Shown one piece after another: positions 26,851 to 35,618 of a stretch of DNA of 60,770 nt; positions within the stretch are counted from its first letter, which is position 1; the number at the start of each line of letters is the position of its first letter. This stretch comes from Microbulbifer thermotolerans (GTDB taxonomy: Bacteria; Pseudomonadota; Gammaproteobacteria; Pseudomonadales; Cellvibrionaceae), in contig NZ_FOKT01000013.1 in assembly GCF_900112305.1 (NCBI RefSeq), forward strand, positions 1 to 60,770, read 5' to 3'. The notes beneath the pieces were generated by a model. The model was given only the letters and a program-made list of their open reading frames with translations. It was not told where the DNA came from and did not search any database. A program made the position numbers and the translations under genes.

Positions 26851-27070
26851 TTAAGGAACCTCTGATTAATTCGCGCGAACACTCTGGTAGCTTCCGGGGC
26901 GCTCAGGCAATAGGACGGGAATTTCGAAAACGCACGAGTACTTCCCTGTAGCTCCGACGGATACATCCCTGTATCCGACGGAGCTACAGGCGAGTATTCG
27001 TGTATTCACATTGCCTGAGCGCCCCTGAAACAACTACAGCGGTCAGACGAATGAATCACAGGCGCCTTAA
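26851..27070. repeat. MITE-like palindromic repeat, copy A (220 bp)
   Basis: The left terminus TTAAGGAACCTCTGATTAAT is well kept; the right terminus (GAATGAATCACAGGCGCCTTA) is diverged. Inside, CCGGGGCGCTCAGGCAATAG near the left is mirrored by TTGCCTGAGCGCCCC near the right. The centre is a near-perfect 20-bp hairpin (26946-26965 with 26970-26989, one mismatch). The right terminus overlaps the stop codon of the neighbouring GH13 gene. No coding capacity, which fits a non-autonomous element. Confidence 0.8.
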
Positions 27071-28728
27071 TGGCTGTTTGCGGCCTGTCCCAGCAACAGG
27101 AGATCGAACTCCGTATCAAACGCCACCCGGCCGTTCTTAACCACCGCCTCACGACCGGAATAAAAATCCTTCACTCGTGTACCTTCGGCAAACAAACCGT
27201 ATACCGGCAGGGATTTTTTCCCGGTGCCAGTACCGATAGATACCAGCACGGATGCTTCTCCCTCCAGCGTGCGGGCAAAAGTGTAGGGCTTGTCCTGCAG
27301 TTTTCTGTGCACCCCGGCACCGACTGCCGGGTGCGCCTGGCGGAATTGGCCCAGCTTGCGCCAGTGATCCAGAACCTCACGTTTTTCCGTCTTTTCGAGG
27401 TCGCTCCAGTTCATCGGCGTGCGCAGCTGGGCGTCCCCTTCTGCATCACTGGCCATCAGAGGCCGAGCCACTTCGTCGCCGTAATAGATTTGCGCCGCGC
27501 CCGGCGCCAGTAACAACTTGAGCGCTGCCTCCCGCGGCCGTTGGCGTTCGCGGTCGAAAGAGTGCGCATCGTCGTGTGAAGTGAGGTAATTGAGTACATT
27601 CAAGCCACCGAGCGCCCCGCCGTGCAGCATTTTCGAATAACTGGAGAAGATAGATTCCATATCTTCTTTTGCGGCGCGCGCAGTCATATCGAAATTGATC
27701 AGGCTATCGAAGCCATAGTCGAAGAAGTCCACCTTGCGATCACCGAAATCGTATTCGCGCCCGCCGGTGATACCGTAGCCGTAAACTTCCCCGATCATAT
27801 AAAAATCGCGGTCATCGAGTTTTTTGTCCGGGTTGCGCTTCTTCCAATCCGCCAGCGCGAGGCTCGCCTCCCTCTTCAGCACTTGCCAAACCTCCGGCTC
27901 CACATGCTTGACGGTGTCCACCCGGAAGCCGTCCACGCCGTACTCACGCACCCAGTCAGTAATCCACTTCACCAGATAGTATTTCGGTGCGCGCGGATAA
28001 CCGGTGCGCTGGAAAAAGGCTTCCAGTTCCGCCTGCTCCTGTTCGAGGCGCCCCTCGGCTTTCCATTTGTCGACCAGCTGTGGCGGCAGCGCCACCGGCT
28101 TTTCATCCTCTGTACGGATATCCGGCAGGTTTTTGACCAGCGTGCAGGACACCGTGCCAGAAAAACCACTCCAGTCGCAGACCGGCTCCGCACGCACCCA
28201 GGATTCCGGCCAGAGCGGGTCCTTATCTGTCACCGGGCCCGTGTGGTTGACGATCACATCGAGCAGCACGCGGATGCCGTGACGATGGGCCGTTTCGATC
28301 AGCTCCGCCAGCTTTGCCTCGCTGCCGAAATTCCGGTCCACGCTGGTCCAGTCCTTGGGCCAATAACCGTGAAAAGCGTAAGTGCGGCCGGTGCCTTCGT
28401 CAGTGGCGCCGTGGATCTGCTCGTAAACCGGGGACATCCACAGGGCATCTACCCCCAGTGCGTTGAAATACCCCTGGTTCAGCTTATCGATAACCCCCTG
28501 CAGATCGCCGCCGTGAAAACCGCGCAAGGGCGCAGCGTCATTCCCGCGGCCGTAGGACAAATCGTTTTCCGGATCGCCATTGGCAAAGCGGTCCGGCAGC
28601 AGGAAGTAAACAGTAGCGTTGCGCCAGAAAGCGTCTGCGTTGGTATCCGCGACAGCGTCTGCATCCCTCTCCGCGCAGGCACTTGAACACAGCAGCAAAG
28701 CTGCGCATAAGCTGGCAAATTTCCTCAT
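27067..28728 (-). CDS. MalS-like periplasmic GH13 alpha-amylase
   Basis: 553 residues with a signal peptide ending around SSACA (residue 19); the Cys at 18 is not in a canonical lipobox. The barrel begins ATVYFLLPDRFANGDPEND (38-56). Catalytic residues are Asp271 (GFRVDTVKHV), Glu314 (MIGEVYGYG) and Asp386 (LTSHDDAHS). The combination of EVWQVLKREASLALADWKKR and the GYGFDS-type DYGFDSLINFDM stretch resembles E. coli MalS, which releases maltohexaose in the periplasm. It lacks the extra N-terminal domain of MalS (676 residues). A MalT-like box lies 63 bases before the start codon. The stop codon lies in the end of MITE copy A. Confidence 0.85.
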   Translation of the reverse strand: MRKFASLCAALLLCSSACAERDADAVADTNADAFWRNATVYFLLPDRFANGDPENDLSYGRGNDAAPLRGFHGGDLQGVIDKLNQGYFNALGVDALWMSPVYEQIHGATDEGTGRTYAFHGYWPKDWTSVDRNFGSEAKLAELIETAHRHGIRVLLDVIVNHTGPVTDKDPLWPESWVRAEPVCDWSGFSGTVSCTLVKNLPDIRTEDEKPVALPPQLVDKWKAEGRLEQEQAELEAFFQRTGYPRAPKYYLVKWITDWVREYGVDGFRVDTVKHVEPEVWQVLKREASLALADWKKRNPDKKLDDRDFYMIGEVYGYGITGGREYDFGDRKVDFFDYGFDSLINFDMTARAAKEDMESIFSSYSKMLHGGALGGLNVLNYLTSHDDAHSFDRERQRPREAALKLLLAPGAAQIYYGDEVARPLMASDAEGDAQLRTPMNWSDLEKTEKREVLDHWRKLGQFRQAHPAVGAGVHRKLQDKPYTFARTLEGEASVLVSIGTGTGKKSLPVYGLFAEGTRVKDFYSGREAVVKNGRVAFDTEFDLLLLGQAANSH

Positions 28729-28791
28729 TATTCTCTCTGCTCATTGATCGCAATTTGGTCAATGCAACTTTAGCGACCCGTCTCTGTCCCA

Positions 28792-28801
28792 CATCCTCCA
28801 C
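28792..28801 (-). promoter_or_regulatory. MalT-box-like site before the MalS-like gene
   Basis: The minus strand reads GTGGAGGATG (8 of 10 to the consensus), 63 bases before the start codon, practically the same distance as at the transporter and TonB receptor genes. Confidence 0.5.
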
Positions 28802-28870
28802 CCCGGGGGCGTAGGCCGCTCTATTGCCCCGCGCGCTGTCACCGAGCCTGGAACACGCCGCCGGGCCCTG

Positions 28871-29830
28871 GTGACGCTGAGACTGTGCCGGTCGAAAGCT
28901 TTGCGGCCCGCGCCTGTGCGGAGTAATGTAGCTACACTGAATTCTGCGTCACAGGAAACCGCTAATCGGCAGCGCGGTCCAACAGTCAAACCTCAGCTAC
29001 AGGAGGCAGGGAATGTCGGAAATCAGTCGACCCAGTGGATCATCGGCCTGGTTGTCTTTGCAGCGGTAGCGGCGGGCGCCTACTGGTTTTGGTCCGCAGA
29101 CAAAACAGAGGCGCCACCCAAGGCGGTAATAGAAGAGCCGGCGCCAGAGCCCGAACCTATGCCCGAAATCGCGGCACCACCGCCCCCGGAACCGGCACCC
29201 GTGCCCGAGCCCGAGAAGGGGCCGCCCCCGGCCCTGAACGAGAGCGACGAAGCCGCATACCGGGATCTGATGAGTCTCGCTCCCGACGGCGCCCTGGCCA
29301 AGTGGCTGGTGCCCGATGAAGTGGTGCGCAAGTGGGTAGCCGCAGTCAACGCCGCCTCCCGCGGCGAGCTGATCCACAAACACCGTCCCCTAAAAACCAT
29401 CAAAGGGCCAATCGCGATCACCGAGGCAGGTCCCACCGGCATAGAATTGTCCCCGGAGAACTACCGCCGCTATGATCAAGCGGTGCGCCTCTTCTCCATG
29501 ATGGACACCGACACCGCCGTGGAAATCTACCGCTATTGGTACCCGCGCCTGGCCCAGGCCTATGCCGAGCTGGGTATCAGAAATAAGAATTTCCACCAAG
29601 AAGTCATGGAGGCCATCGACAAGGTTCTGGCGGCGCCGGCAGCAGAGGAGCCTATCCAGCTGGTGCGCCCTTCTGTCTACTACAAATTCGCCGATCCCGA
29701 GCTGGAAAAGCTGCCCGGACTGCACAAACTGATGATCCGTATGGGGCCGGATAACGCCGCGCGGGTCAAGGAAAAACTGCGGGAGCTGAAAGCGGCATTG
29801 GAGCAGATTCCGCTGCAACAATCCGAATAG
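28871..29830 (+). CDS. DUF3014-family protein with a single N-terminal membrane anchor; start region appears frameshifted
   Basis: The main frame contains a membrane helix (STQWIIGLVVFAAVAAGAYW), a long Pro/Glu-rich linker and a C-terminal helical domain of about 190 residues (DLMSLAPDGALAKWLVPDEV..., later EIYRYWYPRLAQAYAELG) as in DUF3014 proteins, whose function is unknown. The best ribosome binding site is AGGAGG at 29001-29006, six bases before ATG 29013, but that ATG is in another frame (MSEIS..., stopping after 18 codons). A -1 shift at about 29027 would join MSEIS to STQWIIGL, the usual N-terminus of the family. I list the open frame from ATG 28871, but its first 45 codons are probably not natural protein. 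It lies between a MalS-like gene and a stress-protein gene and shows no link to glycan use. Confidence 0.65.
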   Translation: MTLRLCRSKALRPAPVRSNVATLNSASQETANRQRGPTVKPQLQEAGNVGNQSTQWIIGLVVFAAVAAGAYWFWSADKTEAPPKAVIEEPAPEPEPMPEIAAPPPPEPAPVPEPEKGPPPALNESDEAAYRDLMSLAPDGALAKWLVPDEVVRKWVAAVNAASRGELIHKHRPLKTIKGPIAITEAGPTGIELSPENYRRYDQAVRLFSMMDTDTAVEIYRYWYPRLAQAYAELGIRNKNFHQEVMEAIDKVLAAPAAEEPIQLVRPSVYYKFADPELEKLPGLHKLMIRMGPDNAARVKEKLRELKAALEQIPLQQSE

Positions 29831-29960
29831 TCACCACCTGAAGCCACGGCACAGGGTTTGTGCTAATCTCCTCCACAGCGGCCGCTGCCGGCCGGAAGGT
29901 TGAACCCGGCCGCTGCGGTACGAAAACAACAAGAAGATCCATTCCAGCCGAGGAGAGAAA

Positions 29961-30809
29961 ATGCAGGCCGAGCAGACTACTGTCTTTGTTGTCGTAGACC
30001 CCAATGACGAAAAACATGTGGCGCTGGAGCGCGCCCTGATCATCGCCAAGCTCCGCAACCCCCAACCCAAACTGGTCATCTTCGTCGCCGTGGACGGCGA
30101 GGCGGTAGACACGCGCGCGGTCAACGACCACCTGTTCCGCGACGAAACCTGGTTCCGTGAAAAAATCCGCCAGCCTGCGGAAGACGCTGGCGTGGAGCAT
30201 GAACTCCTGGTGTGCTGGTCCAGTGACTGGCAGGGTTCCATTATTCAGGAATCAAAGCGCTATAACGCCGAAATGATTTACCTGCCGCTCCACCCGAAAA
30301 CCAACCGCCGTTGGACTTTCGCCGAATCCAAGTGGGAAGTACTCAAGAAAGCCAAATGCCCGGTGGTGCTGATCCGTCCCGGCGCCAAAGACAGCCGTCA
30401 AGTTGTCCTGGCCACGGTCAACTACCAAGCCCAGACATCGCAGCAACGTCAACTCAACCGGCAGATCACCGAGCGCGCCAACTATATCACCAGCTGTTAT
30501 GAAGGCGCTGAACTCCACCTGGTGAACGCATACCTGGACTCCATGCTCTACCCAGACCGCGGCGCCCTGGCCAAACTTGCGGATAAGACCGGCGTACCCA
30601 CCAGCCGCATTCACGTGAGGCAGGGCTATACCAACGAAGTGGTCGCCCAGGTGGCGAAAGAAATCGATGCGGACCTTGTGGTGATGGGCACCCTGAACCA
30701 GTATGGCGCCACCGGCTCACTACTGCGGGGCAATACCGCGGAGCGAGTGATCGCCTCCCTGGATACAGATGTGATGGTTTGTAACGAATTCACCACAACG
30801 ACCAAGTGA
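29961..30809 (+). CDS. Tandem universal stress protein (UspE-like)
   Basis: 282 residues, two Usp domains in tandem (about 1-145 and 150-282), as in UspE. Domain 1 starts TVFVVVDPNDEKHVALERAL; domain 2 ends DLVVMGTLNQYGATGSLLRGNTAERVI, with the G-x2-G-x9-G(S/T) type ATP/loop signature modified (GTLNQYGATGSLLRGNTAE). Cytoplasmic, no membrane segments. Start ATG 29961 follows GGAGAG. It is followed by a hairpin terminator. Exact role unknown; family members respond to starvation and stress. Confidence 0.82.
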   Translation: MQAEQTTVFVVVDPNDEKHVALERALIIAKLRNPQPKLVIFVAVDGEAVDTRAVNDHLFRDETWFREKIRQPAEDAGVEHELLVCWSSDWQGSIIQESKRYNAEMIYLPLHPKTNRRWTFAESKWEVLKKAKCPVVLIRPGAKDSRQVVLATVNYQAQTSQQRQLNRQITERANYITSCYEGAELHLVNAYLDSMLYPDRGALAKLADKTGVPTSRIHVRQGYTNEVVAQVAKEIDADLVVMGTLNQYGATGSLLRGNTAERVIASLDTDVMVCNEFTTTTK

Positions 30810-30860
30810 ACCTCACCCAAAGCGCTCCACTCACTGATTAGACAAGAGCGCCTCTCGCAA

Positions 30861-30895
30861 GCCAGTCAGTCAAACCCGCTGACTGGCATTTCTTC
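30861..30895 (+). terminator. Hairpin terminator after the Usp gene
   Basis: GCCAGTCAG (30861-30869) pairs with CTGACTGGC (30879-30887) around a 9-base loop, followed by ATTTCTT. Confidence 0.7.
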
Positions 30896-31053
30896 CCCCG
30901 GCACTAACCCTCCACCGAATGTGGTCAAAAGTCACCCACTACAGAGGTACAGCCTTCCGTTTGTTGTCGGCCTTCTGTTGCCCCCTCACTGTAAGAAGCA
31001 CCGGGTTTTCCAGGGCATAGAAGGCGACGACCAACCCTGTCTACGCCCTTAGA

Positions 31054-31111
31054 GGGGAGGAGGGTTGCAACCGTGGCTATAGATAACATCAGATCGAGCC
31101 TTTAGATGAGG
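31054..31111 (+). promoter_or_regulatory. MalT-box-like sites before the CGTase-like gene
   Basis: GGGGAGGAGG at 31054-31063 is an exact match to the MalT box on the plus strand. A weaker one, TTAGATGAGG, is at 31102-31111. The exact site is 174 bases before the chosen start codon, so a longer leader than at the other genes must be assumed. The rest of the 30896-31237 interval holds nothing recognisable. Confidence 0.55.
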
Positions 31112-31237
31112 TAAAAGCGGTTTCATCCCCTGCTGCTGGGTACGCTGTTCTTTACCTGTGCATAAATCGGGGGCTGCGGGCTCAAAGACGTGACACTGAT
31201 CCGTTCACTCACACAACACTATAAGAGACAAAACCCA

Positions 31238-33523
31238 ATGAAAAAGAAAAAAAATGTATTGCGATGTTTGGGATCTTCCATTGCGCTGACCGCCACAGTC
31301 GGCTTGAGCACGCTATCAGCACAGCAAGCGGAAGCGGCAACGTCCTCCGGTATGCTCTCCCCGGTCACTCCTAAGGACGTCGTTTACCAGATTATTACCG
31401 ACCGCTTTGTCGACGGCGATACTTCCAACAACATCCCGACAGGATCGAGCGCCAGTCTGTTTGACGATCCAGACCAGGACGGCCTCGGTAACGGAGACGA
31501 CCTGAAACTGTATCAGGGCGGCGATTGGCAGGGGATCATCGATAAAATTTCCTACCTGAAAAACATGGGCGTTACCGCGGTGTGGATTTCCGCCCCCTAC
31601 GAAAACCGCGATACGCCAATTTACGACTACCAGCAGAGCGGTGGCTACGACCTCTGGACCAGCTTCCACGGTTATCATGTGCGCAACTATTTCGCCACCA
31701 ACAAGCACTTCGGCCTGATGCAGGATTTCGAAGCGCTGAGGGACGCGCTGCACGCCAACGGCATAAAGCTCATTATCGATTTTGTATCCAACCATACGAG
31801 CCGCGGCACCAACCCGACCAGTGGCAACTCACCGGAGGACGGCAAGCTGTACGAGCCTGACAAGGACAGCAACGGCGACTATGTCTTTGACTCAAACGGC
31901 AACCCTGTAGACTACAACTCCGATGGAAACGTCGAAAACCTGCTCGCCGATCCCAACTATGACATCAACGGCTGGTTCCACAACCTCGGTGACCGAGGCA
32001 GCGATGACACACAGTTCGGGTACCGCTTTAAGGACTTGGGCTCTCTGTCTGATTTCTCCACTGAGAACGCAGCGGTTGTAGAACATCTGGAAAAAGCGGC
32101 CACCTTCTGGAAATCCAAAGGCGTAGATGGTTTCCGCCACGACGCAACCCTGCATATGAGCCCCTCATTCGCCAAGGGATTCAAGGATGCGATTGACTCC
32201 GCAAGCGGTGGTCCGCTTACCCACTTCGGAGAGTTCTTTATCGGACGTCCAGACCCGAAATACGATGAATACCAGTCTTTCCCGGATCGCACGGGTATAA
32301 ACAATCTCGATTTTGAGTACTTCCGCGCATCAACCAACGCTTTCGGCTACTTCTCTGAGACGATGAGTGCATTCGGCCAGATGCTGATTGCGACCAGCGC
32401 CGATTACGAGTACGAGAATCAGGCAGTCACTTTCCTCGACAACCATGACGTCACCCGATTCCGCTACATTCAGCCGAACGACAAACCTTACCATGCGGCT
32501 CTGGCCACACTGCTCACTGCACGCGGCACGCCCAACATCTACTACGGTACAGAACAATACCTGACCTCTGCCGACAGTAGCGACATTTCCGGGCGGGTGT
32601 TTATGGAAAGGGAGACCTCGTTCGATCAGACAACCACGGCCTACAAGATCATTCAGTCCCTGTCAGCACTGCGCAGGCAGAATGAAGCGGTCGCCTATGG
32701 CGAAACTGCCATACTTTACAGCAGCGACGATGTGCTTGTTTTCAAACGGCAGTTCTATGACAAGCAGGTGATTGTCGCGGTAAACCGCCAACCAGACCTG
32801 TCCTTTACTGTCCCGGCAATCAATACGACCCTGCCTGCGGGAAGCTACGATGACGTGCTGAACGGCCTGCTGTACGGGGACTCCATGACCGTCAACAACG
32901 GAAAGATAGGCTCCTTTACACTCGCAGGTGGCGAAGTCAGTGTCTGGTCTTACAATCCCGATCTGGGCACCGCTATTCCCCGCATTGGCGATGTCGTGTC
33001 CACAATGGGACGCGCTGGAAATACCGTCTACATATACGGCACAGGTCTCGGCGGCACCGTTACCGTCAAATTTGACAGCACAGCGGCAACCGTAGTGTCC
33101 AACAGCGATACGATGATCGAAGCAATCGTACCCAATGTCAGTGCGGGAGCCAGACAGATTACGGTCACGAAAGGTACCAACGTCAGCAATCAGTTCCGCT
33201 ACGAGGTATTGTCCGACGATCAGAATCAGGTCATCTTTAAAGTTAACGCCACTACCAGCTGGGGAGTGAATATCTATATCGTCGGTGATATTCCGGAACT
33301 GGGCAGCTGGGACACCTCCAAAGCTGTAGGCCCCTTCCATACGCCGAACTATCCGGAGTGGTTTCTGCCGGTCTCAGTGCCGAAGAACACCACCATTCAA
33401 TACAAGTTCATCAAAAAGGACAGCAGTGGCAATGTAACCTGGGAAGGGGGGAACAACCGCTCCATTACATCTCCCTCTTCATCCACCGGGACTCTGGATA
33501 CAAGCGTTTTAACCTGGCAGTAA
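31238..33523 (+). CDS. Secreted CGTase/maltogenic-amylase-like GH13 enzyme with TIG and CBM20 domains
   Basis: 761 residues from ATG 31238 (MKKKKNVLRC); an earlier ATG at 31190 in the frame has no signal-like sequence after it. The signal peptide runs to about residue 34 (AEAA). Domain order is that of cyclodextrin glucanotransferases: A/B barrel with Asp302 (GFRHDATLH), Glu332 (FGEFFIGR) and Asp404 (FLDNHDVTRF), domain C, an IPT/TIG domain at about 590-665 (NTVYIYGTGLGG), and CBM20 at about 670-761 (VNIYIVGDIPELGSWD). The enzyme would make cyclodextrins or short maltooligosaccharides from starch outside the cell. CGTase, maltogenic amylase and related GH13_2 members share this layout, so the product type is uncertain. 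Confidence 0.87.
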   Translation: MKKKKNVLRCLGSSIALTATVGLSTLSAQQAEAATSSGMLSPVTPKDVVYQIITDRFVDGDTSNNIPTGSSASLFDDPDQDGLGNGDDLKLYQGGDWQGIIDKISYLKNMGVTAVWISAPYENRDTPIYDYQQSGGYDLWTSFHGYHVRNYFATNKHFGLMQDFEALRDALHANGIKLIIDFVSNHTSRGTNPTSGNSPEDGKLYEPDKDSNGDYVFDSNGNPVDYNSDGNVENLLADPNYDINGWFHNLGDRGSDDTQFGYRFKDLGSLSDFSTENAAVVEHLEKAATFWKSKGVDGFRHDATLHMSPSFAKGFKDAIDSASGGPLTHFGEFFIGRPDPKYDEYQSFPDRTGINNLDFEYFRASTNAFGYFSETMSAFGQMLIATSADYEYENQAVTFLDNHDVTRFRYIQPNDKPYHAALATLLTARGTPNIYYGTEQYLTSADSSDISGRVFMERETSFDQTTTAYKIIQSLSALRRQNEAVAYGETAILYSSDDVLVFKRQFYDKQVIVAVNRQPDLSFTVPAINTTLPAGSYDDVLNGLLYGDSMTVNNGKIGSFTLAGGEVSVWSYNPDLGTAIPRIGDVVSTMGRAGNTVYIYGTGLGGTVTVKFDSTAATVVSNSDTMIEAIVPNVSAGARQITVTKGTNVSNQFRYEVLSDDQNQVIFKVNATTSWGVNIYIVGDIPELGSWDTSKAVGPFHTPNYPEWFLPVSVPKNTTIQYKFIKKDSSGNVTWEGGNNRSITSPSSSTGTLDTSVLTWQ

Positions 33524-33547
33524 ACGCTTATCGGACCCCAAACGGAG

Positions 33548-33575
33548 AAAGCCTGGCCAGGAATGGCCAGGCTTT
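33548..33575 (+). terminator. Hairpin terminator after the CGTase-like gene
   Basis: AAAGCCTGGCCA (33548-33559) pairs perfectly with TGGCCAGGCTTT (33564-33575), loop of four bases, 25 bases after the stop codon. Confidence 0.75.
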
Positions 33576-33687
33576 GCAGGGGTAACCCAAGGTTGTCCAT
33601 GGTGACCTAGAGCGCCCATCAATCGAGCGGATGATTGCTTTACTCTAATTTTTATATTGATTCATGTGCGTTGAGAAAAAGTTGTCT

Positions 33688-35535
33688 ATGAAAAACATTA
33701 GCCGGATCACAATAAGCGCCCTATTTTCCGCGGCACTCGCCTTTCCCACCGCATCCAACGCCGGCGAGAAAGTTGAGTTTGTGCCGCAATGGGCTAAACA
33801 AGTCGTCTGGTATCAGATCTTCCCAGAGCGCTTTCGCAATGGCGATACCACCAACGACCCCAAAGTGAAAGATATCCTCGGAGCGGACCCTCAGGATCCG
33901 CCGAAACACTGGCAGATCCACCCCTGGGGTAGCGACTGGTACAAATTACAGCCCTACGAGAAGGCCAACGGCGAACCGGAGTTGTGGAAACACCTGCTGC
34001 GGCGCCGCTATGGCGGCGACCTTCAAGGCGTTATCGATAAACTCGACTACCTGAAAGATCTCGGCATCAGCGCCATCTACCTGAACCCTGTCTTCGATGC
34101 CCCGTCGCTGCACAAATACGATGGCGCCAGCTACCATCATATAGATCCAAACTTTGGCCCCGACCCGGAAGGGGACCGCAAACTGATGGCCACGGAAAAT
34201 CCACTGGACCCTTCAACCTGGGTCTGGACCAAGGCCGATGAGCTGGCACTGAAGCTGATCGACGAAGCCCATAAGCGGGATATGAAAATTATCTTCGACG
34301 GTGTGTTCAACCATATGGGCATCAACAGCTTCGCCTTTCAAGACCTGCTGAAGCACCAGCAGGCGTCTCCCTATAAAGACTGGTTTATTGTCGAGTCTTT
34401 CCGCGACGAAAAAAAAGGAACGGAATTCAAGTATTCCGGTTGGTTTGGCGTAGCCTCTCTACCCGAGTTCAGGGAAGATGAAAACGGTCTGGTCAAAGGG
34501 CCTAGAGACTACGTATTTTCCGCAACTGAACGTTGGATGAATCCGAAAGGCAAAGGCATAGAACACGGCATCGACGGCTGGCGGCTGGACGTGGCCTTCG
34601 AGGTGCATCACAACTTCTGGAAAGCGTGGCGCAGCCATGTGAAGTCGATCAATCCCGAGGCCTATCTCACTGCGGAAATTGTCGACGAGCCGGAGAAAGT
34701 GAAGCCGTATTTTCAGGGCGACGAGTTTGACGGCGAAATGAACTACAACTTTGCCTTCACCGCAGCCGAGTTCTTCTTCAACCCGCCGGGCATGAATATC
34801 AGTGCCAGCGAATTTGACCGCAAGCTGAAAGAACTCAGGAACCTGTATCCACAGGGTGTGGCCTATGTGGTGCAAAACCTGTTTGGCAGCCACGATTCCA
34901 ACCGTATCGGCTCACATATCGTAAACCGCGGTATCGGCAACTTCCGGGATTGGGACAACTACTTCCCCACCTCACAGGTCACCAATAACCCCGACTACAA
35001 CGTCAGGAAGCCCAACGCCCAGGAGATACAACTGCAAAAACTCTTTGCCATCTTCCAGATGACCTATGTGGGCGCACCGATGATTTATTACGGCGACGAA
35101 GTGGGCATGTGGGGCGCAAACGATCCGGATAGCCGCAAGCCGATGATCTGGCCGGACATCGAATACGAAGATGAAGTTTTCCTGCCCGACGGAAGCAAGC
35201 GATCGCCCGACAAGGTTGCCGTGAATAGTGATCTGCTGTCGCACTATCGAAAACTAATTCATATTCGCAACCAAAACCCGGCGCTGCAGCAGGGAGATTT
35301 TAATCCGGTAGTGATCGATGACGAGCGCCAGCTTTACGGTTATCTGCGGCAGTATCGCGACAATCGGGTACTGGTGATATTGAACAACTCTCCGAAGACA
35401 CAGAGTATCTCGACAGAAATACTCGGTGATTCCACTTGGCGGGATCTACTCAGCAACAAAACAACTACGCTCGACCAGAGCCTGGGGGAAATCAAGATTT
35501 CTCCACGAAACGGGCTTGTGCTGGTAATGCAATAA
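33688..35535 (+). CDS. Secreted GH13 neopullulanase/cyclomaltodextrinase-like enzyme
   Basis: 615 residues from ATG 33688 (MKNISRITIS), with a signal peptide to about residue 25 (TASNA). The barrel starts at VVWYQIFPERFRNGD (39-53) and contains a large insertion between beta1 and alpha1 (PWGSDWYKLQPYEKANGE). Catalytic Asp301 (GWRLDVAFEV), Glu330 (LTAEIVDE) and Asp403 (FGSHDSNRI) are clear, with DGVFNHMG as region I. There is no obvious N-terminal cyclomaltodextrinase domain, which sets it apart from the GH13 at 16900. No MalT-like box is seen upstream. It probably degrades maltodextrins in the periplasm. Confidence 0.86.
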   Translation: MKNISRITISALFSAALAFPTASNAGEKVEFVPQWAKQVVWYQIFPERFRNGDTTNDPKVKDILGADPQDPPKHWQIHPWGSDWYKLQPYEKANGEPELWKHLLRRRYGGDLQGVIDKLDYLKDLGISAIYLNPVFDAPSLHKYDGASYHHIDPNFGPDPEGDRKLMATENPLDPSTWVWTKADELALKLIDEAHKRDMKIIFDGVFNHMGINSFAFQDLLKHQQASPYKDWFIVESFRDEKKGTEFKYSGWFGVASLPEFREDENGLVKGPRDYVFSATERWMNPKGKGIEHGIDGWRLDVAFEVHHNFWKAWRSHVKSINPEAYLTAEIVDEPEKVKPYFQGDEFDGEMNYNFAFTAAEFFFNPPGMNISASEFDRKLKELRNLYPQGVAYVVQNLFGSHDSNRIGSHIVNRGIGNFRDWDNYFPTSQVTNNPDYNVRKPNAQEIQLQKLFAIFQMTYVGAPMIYYGDEVGMWGANDPDSRKPMIWPDIEYEDEVFLPDGSKRSPDKVAVNSDLLSHYRKLIHIRNQNPALQQGDFNPVVIDDERQLYGYLRQYRDNRVLVILNNSPKTQSISTEILGDSTWRDLLSNKTTTLDQSLGEIKISPRNGLVLVMQ

Positions 35536-35564
35536 AAGACCGGCTCCATTCTCTCGGAAAAATT

Positions 35565-35597
35565 CTGCGGAGAGCTGCGCGAAACAGCTCTCCGCAG
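35565..35597. terminator. Long hairpin between convergent genes
   Basis: CTGCGGAGAGCTG (35565-35577) pairs perfectly over 13 bp with CAGCTCTCCGCAG (35585-35597). It lies between the stops of the GH13 gene (35535, plus) and the halogenase-like gene (35619, minus). There is no T run, so termination strength is uncertain. Confidence 0.55.
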
Positions 35598-35618
35598 AGC
35601 CGAGGAGCCCGCTCTCCG

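Noticed and set aside
26851..27070. CRISPR-like or REP-array interpretation of the repeats
   Set aside because: The repeats are dispersed single units of about 220 bp with terminal inverted repeats and without spacers, so they are neither CRISPR nor a REP cluster. No CRISPR array or cas gene is in the window.
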